This document shows positions 18,612-28,554 of a stretch of DNA of 64,000 nt, in pieces. The notes below the pieces were generated by a model. That model had not been told where the DNA came from. It made no database searches and saw only the letters and a program-made list of their open reading frames with translations. Numbering within the stretch: the first letter of the stretch is position 1; each line of letters starts with the position of its first letter. A program made the position numbers and the translations under genes. The DNA is taken from assembly GCA_037893245.1 (NCBI GenBank), contig JBAIAA010000258.1, positions 1,302,001-1,366,000 of the forward strand, written 5' to 3'. The stretch comes from Crossaster papposus. Lineage: Eukaryota; Echinodermata; Asteroidea; Velatida; Solasteridae.

Positions 18612-20884
18612 CTAGACCTGTAGTCGCGAGCCAGACTGCAGGTTTGAACAATGTAAGTGTGGACACAGGCTCAATCATGGGGAAAGCTGTTGGAGTCTGT
18701 CCGGAAACAAATGTGGAACTACAGGGAAGTGAGATACGATGCCTTTTAGATACAGGGGCGCAAGTGTCAACTATAACCGAGTCGTGGTACAGGAAGAACC
18801 TGGCCGGGAACTGTGACTTAATAGATGTTGGTGAACTTCTCCGGATTTCCGCTGCAAATGGCAAAGATCTGCCATTCATTGGATACGTTGAGTTAAATGT
18901 AGTTGCTTTCGGATGTGCATTTCCAGGGATGGGATTCCTAGTCGTGAAAGACCCTGTGGATGAGATGATCCGAATGAGGAAGATTGAAGTCCCTGGAGTG
19001 ATAGGATCTAATATTCTCCGCGATATGAACAGATGTGCTCCTTTTCATGTGTTGGATTCAAAGTGGAAAGGGATCTTGTCACTTTTTCAAGAAACCAGAG
19101 CAGTTGGAGCCAACAGAGTACGTGTTGCAGGAAGCCAACCTGTGCTCGTCCCAGCATGGTCCGTGAAAGTTGTTGAAGGATCCGCCCGACCAAGTGAATT
19201 AGCATCATTCACAGCTGTGGTGGAGGAGATAGATGTCTGGGTTCACACTTTTCCGAACGGGCTCAAGTTAGGACCATCATTTGTAACAGTAGGCAGAGAT
19301 GGAAGGATACCTATCCAGGTTGCTAACTTCACTGAGCGGGACATGTACTTAAAACCCCGAACACCAGTCGGAATCTTGATGCAGGCGACTGTGGATACAA
19401 ATGTGGACCTTGTGATGGCAACATCTGAGGAGGCAGTTGCTGAGTGTTCAGGTTCGGCAGAGTCAACAGACCATACATGGGGATCAACAGAGGGTCTCCT
19501 CGGAGAGATGGATGTTGGTGACCACTTATCAGATGAGCAGGGTGCCCAACTGAAAGACCTTATTAATAAATACAAAGAAGTGTTCAGCACTGGTGATGAT
19601 GATATTGGTTATTGCACAGCAGTGGAGCATCGTATAATCACTGGAGACGAAGTCCCTGTTCGAGTTCCACACCGTCGTGTGCCACCCCACCTGTGGACTG
19701 AAGTTCGAGAGTACTTACAGTCAGCGCTAGACACAGGAATCATCAGAGAGTCCTCGAGTCCATATGCAGCTCCTGTCGTGCTTGTCCGTAAAAAGGATGG
19801 GAGTCTCCGCCTCTGCTGTGATTACAGAGCATTGAACGCCAAGACGAAGAAGGATGCCTATCCACTTCCACGGATTGAGGAAGCTTTCGATGTGTTGAAT
19901 GGGGCAGAATACTTTTGTTCCCTTGATCTCGCACAGGGTTTCAACCAGATTCCCGTCCGGGAGCAGGACATCGAGAAGACTGCCTTTAGAGTGGGCACCG
20001 GTGGATTGTATGAGTACACTAGGATGCCCTTTGGTCTCACTGGAGCACCAGGCACGTTTATGAGACTGATGGATAAGGTTTTCGGAGACCAGAACTTTCA
20101 GACCTTGATCATATATTTAGATGATATCTTGTGTTTCGGCAAGACTTACCAGGAGGCTCTTGAGCGACTCGAAATGGTCCTCACACGGTTGAAGTCATGG
20201 AATCTGAAAGCGAAGCCCAGGAAGTGCCAGCTTTTTAAGACCAAGCTACGGTATCTCGGGCATGTCATCTCCAAGAAAGGTATTTTTCCGGACCCAGACA
20301 AAACATCTGCAAAACCGAAGACCGACACTGAACTTCGTGGATTCCTTGGCATCGCTGGGTATTACAGAAGATTTGTAAATGGTTTCGCGAAGATTGCTGC
20401 ACCCCTACACCAGTTGCTAACAGGTCCAAGATCTACCAAGAAGAAGTCCAAAAGGGTTCCACTGGGTGTACGTGGATGGACGGCAGAATGCGACCATGCA
20501 ATGAGCGAGCTAAAGCAAAAACTGACTAGTCCACCCGCTTTGGGTTATCCTGATTTTTCAGAACCCTTCATTGTCGAGGTTGATGCCAGTCACCTAGGAC
20601 TGGGTGCCGTCCTTTCTCAAGAACAAGACGGTCGGAGAGTTATACTAAGCTACGCCAGCAGAGCACTACGTCCTGCTGAAAGAAACATGGACAGGTACTC
20701 CAGCATGAAATTGGAACTTCTTGCACTTAAATGGGCGGTCTCCGAAAAGTACAGAGACCTCCTCATTGGTGCAACATGTACGGTGTACACGGATAACGAC
20801 CCCTTAAGTTATGTCCAAACGACCGCGAAATTGGGAGCTACCGAGATGCGATGGATAGGTCAGCCGTCGCACAGTTTGATCTGA
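18593..20884 (+). CDS. Ty3-type element Pol: protease, RT and most of RNase H
   Basis: The open frame is -1 to gag and probably reached by frameshifting at 18602-18608. The aspartic protease has CLLDTGAQVS (Asp near 18749) and a VIGSNILRDM flap-end motif. RT follows with SPYAAPVVLVRKKDGS, LRLCCDYRALN, FCSLDLAQGFNQIPV, MPFGLTGAPGTF and catalytic YLDD (20114-20125), then the GYYRRFVNGF thumb. A few residues seem missing between DPDKTSA and KPKTDTELRG. RNase H has VEVDASHLGLGAV and YTDNDPLSYV. The frame breaks near 20850-20884, before the final RNase H Asp block. Confidence 0.85.
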   Translation, partial: QRVFKLARPVVASQTAGLNNVSVDTGSIMGKAVGVCPETNVELQGSEIRCLLDTGAQVSTITESWYRKNLAGNCDLIDVGELLRISAANGKDLPFIGYVELNVVAFGCAFPGMGFLVVKDPVDEMIRMRKIEVPGVIGSNILRDMNRCAPFHVLDSKWKGILSLFQETRAVGANRVRVAGSQPVLVPAWSVKVVEGSARPSELASFTAVVEEIDVWVHTFPNGLKLGPSFVTVGRDGRIPIQVANFTERDMYLKPRTPVGILMQATVDTNVDLVMATSEEAVAECSGSAESTDHTWGSTEGLLGEMDVGDHLSDEQGAQLKDLINKYKEVFSTGDDDIGYCTAVEHRIITGDEVPVRVPHRRVPPHLWTEVREYLQSALDTGIIRESSSPYAAPVVLVRKKDGSLRLCCDYRALNAKTKKDAYPLPRIEEAFDVLNGAEYFCSLDLAQGFNQIPVREQDIEKTAFRVGTGGLYEYTRMPFGLTGAPGTFMRLMDKVFGDQNFQTLIIYLDDILCFGKTYQEALERLEMVLTRLKSWNLKAKPRKCQLFKTKLRYLGHVISKKGIFPDPDKTSAKPKTDTELRGFLGIAGYYRRFVNGFAKIAAPLHQLLTGPRSTKKKSKRVPLGVRGWTAECDHAMSELKQKLTSPPALGYPDFSEPFIVEVDASHLGLGAVLSQEQDGRRVILSYASRALRPAERNMDRYSSMKLELLALKWAVSEKYRDLLIGATCTVYTDNDPLSYVQTTAKLGATEMRWIGQPSHSLI
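18602..18672 (+). promoter_or_regulatory. -1 ribosomal frameshift signal between gag and pol
   Basis: TTTAAAC at 18602-18608 is in the canonical phase (T TTA AAC in the gag frame), followed by the gag stop. After a 7-nt spacer, 18616-18625 can pair with 18634-18643 (10 bp, one wobble) around an 8-nt loop. Loop bases GAGCC (18628-18632) can pair with GGCTC (18668-18672), giving a possible H-type pseudoknot. The pol frame is -1 relative to gag and open from 18593. Pairings were checked by eye only. Confidence 0.75.
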
Positions 20885-21813
20885 AGATTAAACACCGTTC
20901 AGGGAAAGTTAATCGTAACGCAGACTCGCTGAGTCGCAAGACTGAACACTGTGCTGAGGTCCCCCGACTCGAAGAAATTTCGGTGCAGGGTTTGCAAGAC
21001 AATGAGTCCGGATCTGCGACGACGGTCTTCCCAAGCAGCCTGAGGGTGGAGATCAAGGCCCTAGTTGACAAAGTTTGGGCAGAGGAAGTCAGAGCGCAGC
21101 CACAGCGAATTCCATCTGAACCACTCTCTGCATCGTCCTTGCCATCATTTTCGAGTGAGCAACTCTCTAGACTTCAGGCCAGTGACCCAGACATCAAACG
21201 CCTCAAGAGACTTTGGCAGACGAAAAGCTTCCCCTTGTCGGAGGCATTGAAAAAGGAGACACGGGCAGTGAAGAAGCTTCTATCGTCCTGGAATAGATTG
21301 AGTGAAAGTAACGGAGTGTTGTATCGAAGGGCCCAGATTTATGGTGAAACAATCAAGCAGGTTCTTCTTCCTTCTGTCCTCAAACAGGATGTGTTGACCT
21401 CAGTCCATGACTCCATGGGACACCAGTGTCCAAAGAGAATTCTAGCTCTGCTTGAGAAGCGTTGTTACTGGCCATATATGTCTCGTGAGGTTACAGAGTA
21501 TTGTTCCAGGTGCAGTCGCTGTCTCCTTGGCAAGTGTGGGAAGAATGTAAAAACAACCATCACGTCGTTGTCTGCACAGAGACCCCTAGATATAGTGGCG
21601 ATCGACTTCACAGTTTTAGAGCCAGGTGTAGGTAACGTGGAGAACGTCTTAGTCCTAACTGACGTGTTTACAAAATATACGCAGGCGGTTCCAACTAAGG
21701 ATCAGACGGCAAGACAGTTGCCCAAGTATTGGTCAGAGACTGGTTCGTGCGCTTTGGAGTACCGTCCAGACTGCACAGCGACCAAGGCAGAAATTTCGAG
21801 GGCAAGATTATAG
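20851..21813 (+). pseudogene. Pol continuation: RNase H end and integrase N-terminal part
   Basis: A shifted frame resumes with FDLKIKHRSGKVNRNADSLS, the end of RNase H. After a linker come the integrase HHCC zinc domain (His-x4-His near 21404-21420, Cys-x2-Cys near 21502-21530) and the first catalytic Asp in AIDFTVLEPG. The frame is lost near 21715-21730, after which the translation is meaningless. Two frame breaks flank this piece, so the gene cannot give full-length Pol. Confidence 0.8.
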
Positions 21814-22189
21814 AGGAGCTGTGCAGCATTTATGGAACTGTAAAGACCAGGACGTTATGCCATACCATCCGGAACAAAATGGACAGTGCGAGAGATTTAA
21901 TCGCACGATGCACAACTTACTCAGTACTCTGCCGCCGGAAAACAAAAGAAGGTGGCTGCAGTTGTTGCCAGAAATGGTCTATGCCTACAATGTTACTCCT
22001 CATGCCAGCACAGGGTTTTCACCCTACTATCTTTACTTTGGAAGAGAGCCGAGACTTCCTGTAGATGAGATGTTGAAAACCGACCTCGACGAGGCTCCAT
22101 TGGGAACTGAATGGGTCGCCGAGCATCAGCAAAGGCTACAGAATGCTTTTAGCCTAGCTATAGTGAGCGGCTGGAGCGCGAAGCTGTGA
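21729..22189 (+). pseudogene. Integrase catalytic core in two frames
   Basis: From 21729 one frame holds WFVRFGVPSRLHSDQGRNFE with the second catalytic Asp. Near 21820-21850 the homology moves to another frame with MPYHPEQNGQCERFNRT, which carries the catalytic Glu, then AYNVTPHASTGFSPYYLYFG. That frame is lost near 22150-22189. The DDE triad is thus present but split over three frames. Confidence 0.8.
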
Positions 22190-22530
22190 AACGTGCGGCA
22201 AGGTACAACAAAAAGAGCCAGGAACATCCCTTGGAACTAGGTGATAGAGTCTTCCTGAGAAACAGAGTTGTTGGAAGGCATAAGATTCAAGATCAATGGA
22301 AATCGTTGCCACATAAGGTTGTCAAGAGATCCAGCCACAACGTTTACGTTGTAGAGCCTTTGGAAGGATCAAAAGAACAGAAGTCGTACCATCGACAGGA
22401 CCTATTGAATGAAAAAGACCTGGTTAGTGACATTGGACCAGCTATAGTCGTGACAGGGCTCAAGAAGAACCAAGAGGAATGCAGCCGGAAATTGAATCAG
22501 AATGTGATGATTCCACGGATTATACAATAA
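22186..22530 (+). pseudogene. Integrase C-terminal domain remnant
   Basis: Contains ELGDRVFLRNRVVGRHKI and the VVKRSSHNVYVVEPLEG segment, an SH3-like/GPY-type integrase C-terminal domain, then SYHRQDLL. Another frame change near 22480-22500 ends useful coding. Confidence 0.7.
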
Positions 22531-22865
22531 TCCTGGACACCGCGCAACTTGATGAACCAAAGGAAGTCGAAGACACTGTCGAATTGAGACCTCGAGGTAG
22601 GGCTGATAGTACAGCTGGGGAGGCTGAGAAGCCCGACACAGTCAGCCAGAATACAGAAGTCCGACGGAGTCAAAGGGCAAGTGCTGGACAGCATTCAAAT
22701 CCACATCGGCTTCCAATGTCTGCAGCCTCACAGGAATGTATAGTGAAACGTGGACCAGACCGTTCAGACCGACAAACCTTAGAAGATATGGTGCAAACTC
22801 AATTGTTATTGGCGAAAATGTTGGCTAATCTAAAACCAGACACTTGTAACTATAGTGGCGTGTAA
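22479..22865 (+). pseudogene. Pol C-terminal tail remnant
   Basis: Acidic then basic tail with ELRPRGRADS and EVRRSQRASAGQHSNPHRLP, resembling the tail after integrase in this Ty3-type family. It runs to a stop at 22863-22865, about 90 bp before the 3' LTR. Confidence 0.6.
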
Positions 22866-22940
22866 AACCCATTGTTGCATAAAACCTATGTTGGTGTACT
22901 ATGTAACCAAGCTTGTGTAAACTGCTGAGACAGCTAGTTT

Positions 22941-22954
22941 TTTTAGCAGGGGAG
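22941..22954 (+). promoter_or_regulatory. Polypurine tract
   Basis: The purine-rich AGCAGGGGAG, after a T-run, ends at the base before the 3' LTR TGTAATG (22955). This is the expected place for plus-strand priming. Confidence 0.65.
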
Positions 22955-24929
22955 TGTAATGGGCATATGTTGTTAAGCTAATTGTCGGTAACGGGCTTCC
23001 GTAGATTTGAAGTGTTTACGTGAGCAAACAAGCGGTTTACATAGCTACCGTCCGTAGCTGGAATCTTTCTTGAATATCGTAAATTTAGCAGTGATTTTTA
23101 CAACAAAAGCTTACTTAAATTTAGTAAACTTGTTTTTAGCCCTTTTACCCTGTTGGTGTGTAGTTTTGGTAACAAAAGTTAAAGCAGAAATGTGCTCCCA
23201 TAGTGCCGTGTCATGTGTGAGTTAGCCCGCCAAAAAGTACTCCGCCGATTTTTCCAACCTTGTTGGGAGGGACGCGCTCGTCCGACAATATAACTTTCGT
23301 GACTTTTAGAGCAGTTTTCTTGGCAGTTTTGCCGTAAGTATTGTTCCTCATTCTTACTTATTGTTCCCTACTGTTATGTGATAAGTATTGTAAACTTTTG
23401 AAGCCGTATTTGACACAAGAAATATATCGTTTTTGCATCTTTGTGTGTATATTTTGTGGTGCTACAAAATACAGCGTAGAGTATGCCGAAGTTAATGTTA
23501 GTCACGAACGGTGATAAACTGCGTCAAACATTCGATGTGATTAGCGAACTATTAGATCGTTATTGCTAATTATTCTTATGAAGAGGTGTTCTATGTAATT
23601 ACCTTACATTGATTATTGTCATGGTTATTTAATAAGCTGTCATACCGACACAAACAGCTAGAACTTTGTTGAAATGTAAACTACGGAAGCCTAGAGGTGC
23701 CATAGTTACAATGTATGTTTCGGTTCCCAGCGAGATAGTATTTTGAACACTGTTTACTTTCTTAATTATTAAAGCATCTGACATGTATTTCAAATGGCAT
23801 GTGCAATGCATAGTGATACATGTACAAAAATTAGGTGGGAATTGTTTAGTAATTCTTGTAAATTACTATAATTATTATTCTCATCATCTTGATAATAGTA
23901 CAAGAACACTTTTTTTGCCTTGTTTAGGAATTGTACCTGATTGCGACTCCGGGTAGGATGTCTGTTCTATAATAATAATAATAATAATAATAATGGCATT
24001 TATAAAGCGCATTTTTCCAAAGGTTTCAATGCGCTTGAGAACAACTCCACGAAAACAGAAAAAGATGAAATTGCAAAATGAAGGATGAGAGCAAACCTAG
24101 GATGAAAACAGATATGATTTGAGTTTACGTTTAAACTGGTGAACAGAGTTACAATGACGAATGTTGAGAGGTATTGAGTTCCAGCATCTGGGTCCAGCCA
24201 CAGAGAAAGCCTTATCACCTGCATGTTTGAATGTGCGTTGTACTTTTAAGTTATGCTCCGAGCGGAGACCACGTCGGTTGGGCTTACTGAGGTCAAGTGA
24301 ATGTATTATGTATTGTGTATGCGTGCCTGAAAGTGCCTTGTACATATTCACAGCCGTTTTGAAGATGATGCGTTTTTGAACAGGTAGCCAGTGTAATTGC
24401 CGAAGAAGTGGTGATGCACTACAATGTTTAGGTTGTGTGAGTGTGATACGGGCAGCATTGTTTTGAAGCTTTTGTAGGCGACAGATATCTATAACTTCTA
24501 CGGTGGCCAGGTTGTGCCATTACTGGGGGTAAGGGCTTGGAACAAAGACATCATAATTGTGTTTTCCATGCACTCTTTAATGTTTAGTGTTTATCTCTTT
24601 AATGTTTAATATTTAATATTCCAGTTGTGTTACTCCACAAGAAAGACAGGGATATTTTCCCTTGAGATAACTAGACAGTTGTGTGAACGTCAGGGTTATG
24701 TTATACTTGTGTAAAGTATGTAACCACACTAAATAACACAAATGTGATACTTTCTCTGTTGTTGTTTAGGGTGTTTAATGTTTAATCCAAGTTGAAATTG
24801 TATATTTCACAGGAGTTCACTGGAGGTTGTCTGTGACCGACAACCACAATAAAGGCACATCTAAAGAATCTCAAGCTGGGTGTCATGTCGTCTGTTTGAT
24901 TACTACCCTCTACCCCTTCTTGCTTTACA
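22955..24929 (+). repeat. 3' LTR with nested LINE insertion
   Basis: Begins TGTAATGGGC and ends GCTTTACA, followed by ACTT. Without the LINE (23972-24487 plus its duplicated site) it is about 1.45 kb. It retains 23308-23715, the part missing from the 5' LTR. Confidence 0.9.
23972..24487 (-). mobile_element. CR1/L2-type LINE 3' fragment inside the 3' LTR
   Basis: TCTATA is duplicated at 23966-23971 and 24488-24493, and the 5' LTR has the empty site. On the minus strand the fragment encodes the C-terminus of a LINE ORF2 (24097-24351, with CWNSIPLNIRHC and FKRKLKSYLF). It ends in an AAT/TTA microsatellite at its 3' end (left side). It is 5'-truncated to 516 bp. Confidence 0.9.
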
Positions 24930-26323
24930 ACTTAATACAAAAATGGCCAATTATGAAACTAGATTTGCTTTCCTGCACTTGAAAAGACCCGCCGTGTATT
25001 TATGCTCCTTTTTCAGTGGCACTGAACTAAAGCTTTATTTGAATGCCATACCGCAGTAAATAGTTTCTGGGGCCACTTCATACAAGCAATATTCTTTTTG
25101 CATTTTGTACAATTTTTTTTTTTTTGGACATCAAATGTAAATTTGGGGCTTTACACACAAGCACTTTGTTCACATGGACGTTATGCCAAATACAAAAAAA
25201 AATATGTTTAGCGTGATGCCTTTTTTTTTAAGGAAGGAGGAGGCCCTTTTTTTTTTTTTTTTCAAAATGGCCGCCCGACACATCTTAATTCGAGTCATGT
25301 AGTGAACATGTCACACCCCATCTTCCAATTTGAAATTAAAACATGGTTCACCCACGATTAAAAATCAAAATTCATGTGGGTCGATCATGTGTGCACCGTA
25401 CACGACTACACATCACACCCTAGCCTTCCTATTAGAAAACGAAATATTTCCAGAGCATGTACACAGTGATGCTAAAGTCTAAAATACGATCTTAAAATGT
25501 TCAACCTTTAAAAATGAATTTATTTATTTTTTTTTTTTTTTTTTACCAACCAAAATGGTCAAATTATTTTTTTTTTCAAAAGGAAAAAGAAAAGAAAAAA
25601 GGAGGCGGCCCCCAAAAAGGAAGCAGGCGGTGACGCTAAACATGTTTTTTGTATTTGGCCTTAAACCTCAACATTCTTGAATCCTGCAATGTTAATTTAA
25701 AAACATTTTTTAAACACTTTTTATAGTGTCACGTTAAATGTAGATGCCTGTCAAATCTAGTATCTTTCACCCTTTTATTGACTGAAACCTCACATGGATC
25801 ATAAATGACATTTACTATTGAAAAAAGTTCGTAAATATTAAACTAGGATTTTCCAAGAATTATTCCATTGCGCAACGACTTAGGGAACACTCGGTCGATT
25901 AATTGTACTTGTGCCAAACTTGAATTTCTGGACGCCACCGTTTTGGGGGTTTTCGGACTAATTAATTTACACCTAAATTGTTAACAGAGGGTAGGCCTAA
26001 ATAGCAATCATTATTAATATTAATATGGTAAAGTAGTGAATTTGCAGTTTGTCAACAAAGACGTTTGGCAGCATTGCATGAAGAAAGTCGGTCCAACATT
26101 AACTGTATAAACAATGTGATCGTCGAAGTACAGCTACGGTTTGGGATGACATTCAGCCTTATGCCTACGGTTTATTCTTCTGAAATAGCCACAGCCTTTA
26201 GAGCTCCGTCGTAAGCCATAAAGTTCTGACTTCGACGAAACACGTGGTTGCTGTTGTTAAGCGCCGCCATCTTGACAATTTTCCGCGCGTTGACCTCTTA
26301 GAAAGGTCATGACAGAGGCTAAT
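24930..26323 (-). mobile_element. Right arm of the foldback element
   Basis: Inverted counterpart of 453-1543, read outward from the Ty3 insertion. Shared landmarks include GACCCGCCGTGTATTTATGC, GGACGCCACCG, AGTTTGTCAACAAAG and the terminal CATGACAGAGGCTAAT (26308-26323). A 477-bp Harbinger-type MITE interrupts it at 25184-25660. Confidence 0.75.
25184..25660. mobile_element. Harbinger-type MITE, TTA duplication
   Basis: The left end is TGCCAAATACAAAAAA and the right end is its complement ending GTATTTGGCC. Flanking TTA occurs at 25181-25183 and 25661-25663. The opposite foldback arm shows the uninserted site. A 3-bp TTA duplication fits PIF/Harbinger. A related, larger copy is at 42934-45565. 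It contains long A/T runs and no ORF. Confidence 0.8.
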
Positions 26324-26459
26324 AGGCGACCCATCGTGCCCACTGACCTCTACACATGGACATATGTGTATGTACTGCGTTAATTTAATGAATTTCCGGA
26401 ATAAAATTGAGGTAAAAAAGGATTATGAAAACTGTTATTATTTCAGTCGTCCCAACTCG
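26324..26459. other. Junction outside the foldback element
   Basis: No gene. CCACTGACCTCTACACATGG (26340-26359) resembles the terminal motif of the TIR element at 33898-34459 and may be a remnant end. Confidence 0.4.
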
Positions 26460-26775
26460 TTCGATAAAAGTCTTTAACCAACACTATTGCCACATGTTGG
26501 GTAAAATATCAACTGCCTCAATTCTTGGGTAATTTTTAACCAACATTTTTGTCAATAACTAGCCCAACAGTTGGTCATTAGTTATTACCCAATAGTTGGA
26601 CAATGTTTTTCACCAACAAGTTTTGTCATTTTTTAACCCAGTAGTTGCATAGACGTACCTATTGCCCAACAAATGTTGGTTAGAGTTTTGCCCATTTTTT
26701 TTGAACAGTTGATATTTGACCCAACGTTGGTTAACAATGTTGGATAAACTTTGACCAATAAGATTTGCAGTGTAG
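26460..26775. repeat. Repeat rich in alternating CCAAC and GTTGG motifs
   Basis: Many CCCAACA and TGTTGGG words of both orientations occur at short intervals, so the strand can fold on itself in many ways. A related sequence is at about 51890-52130. It looks like a degenerate palindromic MITE. It ends at the left edge of the host duplication. Confidence 0.5.
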
Positions 26776-26859
26776 TTTGATATTTATTTGATAACTCTTT
26801 CTTTATCATTTTAATAAAAAAATTAAAATTGCAAGTAAAACCATAAAATAGAAATTATT

Positions 26860-27060
26860 GAAATGTAGTTCCGAAGTTAATCCTGGGTGCCCGGATGCCA
26901 AAGTTGAATCCCGGGTGCAAAAGATTAATTCCCCGGGTGCCAAAGTTAATTCCCCGGGTGCCAAAGTTAATTCCCCGGGTGCCAAAGTTAATCCCCCGGA
27001 TGCCAAAGTTCCCCCCCCCCCCCCGGGTGCCAAAGTTAATACCCCGGTAGCAATGTAAGT
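26860..27060 (+). repeat. Minisatellite, about 7 units (duplicate copy)
   Basis: Imperfect units of about 20-21 bp around CCCGGGTGCCAAAGTTAAT, with a C-run at 27010-27024. It lies in the intron after exon 10 of the duplicate. The same array in the complete gene has about 24 units. Confidence 0.85.
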
Positions 27061-28242
27061 CCCCATTTCCGCACGGCTTACTCTGCTGAGCTGAACATGT
27101 CGACTAACGTTGGAATAGCCATCAGACTGATAACTATGGTACCAAGTGGTCCAGCCACAATGGGGATTAACTTGGTCCTGTCGAAGGAAAAAAACACACA
27201 TAAATTAATAATAATATTAATAATAATAATAATTAATGATAATAACAATAACGAGCGTCATTTCGTATTCTCCATATATGTACTCCATGCGGAAACTTGT
27301 TGGAGGCTAAAGTGTTCGTTGCAAATTCAGTTGTACAAAGTGTTTGCGTTTTGCGAACGTTATTTTGTGCATTGGTCCTGTGTGTAATATATGGGATACA
27401 TACATTGTGTATCATACATTGAATGAACACGACAGGGAAAACGTATTGCGTACTCCGTCGTGTCCGATGTAAACGAGTGTTTTTTGTTGTTTTCGCCTAA
27501 AACATAAGGTTGGTGAATTCCTTTCCACAAGATGTTTGAAATAATTTAAGTAAACAATTTCTTGAACGGTAATGCCACTTTAATAACACTTACGAGGCTA
27601 TTTTCAGCAGTGGCGACGGTCCCAAAAATAGGAAGAAAACTGCGGTGCCAAACGATCCAATGACGATCATAATTCGTGTGGCTTTCTGGTGAAACCCAAC
27701 AATTTAACTGTTGTTAGTACCCGAACAAAACTTGATCATGTCAGGCGTCAATTTATTAAAGTATTTTCAAGTTGGTATGATTATTTATAACTAGGCCTAT
27801 TCTTCATTTATTGCATTATTGGGCTCATGCATAGTTTGCTAATTTGTGGTTCAACATACCAACCGGCAATAATAAGGTTATATTTCTTGCAATCTTGTAT
27901 TGGCAATTCAAATCCAGGGTTTCTATAGTTTCACGCATGGCGTCACTATCAAAAAGGAAACGAGCCATAGTTTGTTTTTCAAACCCCAGCTTCGTCCTCG
28001 TCTCAGACTTCAATCAGAGACGGATCAGAAGCAAAATCTATAGTTGTTCAGAAAACGGCCCAGGAGCTCACGATCGTTGCCCATGTTGACCATCCAACTA
28101 CGCAAACAATTTTCCATTAGTCGTGCAAACAAAGTTAGCGAAGTTTGCATTGTTCGCGGATAACATCAAGGGGAGGATCAAGGGTCAAGTGTCACGAGTT
28201 AAATTGCACATTTAACGGAGATTAAGCACAAGCCCACATTAG

Positions 28243-28273
<31 letters not shown>
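28243..28273 (+). repeat. Poly(C) tract of 31
   Basis: Uninterrupted C-run next to the 3' splice side of duplicate exon 8 (28285-28383). The complete gene has only about 16 C at the same place. Confidence 0.9.
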
Positions 28274-28511
28274 ACTTGACGTACCTTTGCATCTGCAACA
28301 GCTCCCCAGAGTACGGAGGAAAACGCGTACGTTAAGCCCATACCGAGAAAGACAAAACTTATCTGTATCACAGTAAAGCCAAGCTGTAAATAGAAATGGT
28401 GGAAAAAAACAAATACCAAAAGGAAAAAACAAATACCAAAAGAAAAGAAAATACCCCCCCAAAAAACCCACACATTTAGACAGTAGAGTAGACCCAAGAC
28501 AGGAGGAGGAG

Positions 28512-28514
<3 letters not shown>

Positions 28515-28553
<39 letters not shown>
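28515..28553 (+). repeat. Poly(G) tract of 39
   Basis: Uninterrupted G-run about 130 bp from duplicate exon 8 on the other side from the poly(C) tract. It could pair with that tract or form four-stranded structures. Run length should be treated with care, since homopolymers assemble poorly. Confidence 0.85.

Positions 28554-28554
<1 letters not shown>

Larger units (their letters stand above)
1745..24929 (+). mobile_element. Ty3-type LTR retrotransposon, one insertion with a split 5' LTR
   Basis: The element begins TGTAATGGGC and ends GCTTTACA, with ACTT duplicated on both sides (1741-1744 and 24930-24933). Removing 1745-24933 restores a sequence matching the reverse complement of 1532-1559 in the other foldback arm, which shows that both ends belong to one insertion. 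The 5' LTR is 1745-2103 plus 16639-17358. The 3' LTR is 22955-24929. About 14.5 kb of other elements lie inside the 5' LTR, and LTR sequence equivalent to 23308-23715 is missing there. The LTR halves differ at few positions, so the insertion looks fairly young. Confidence 0.85.
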
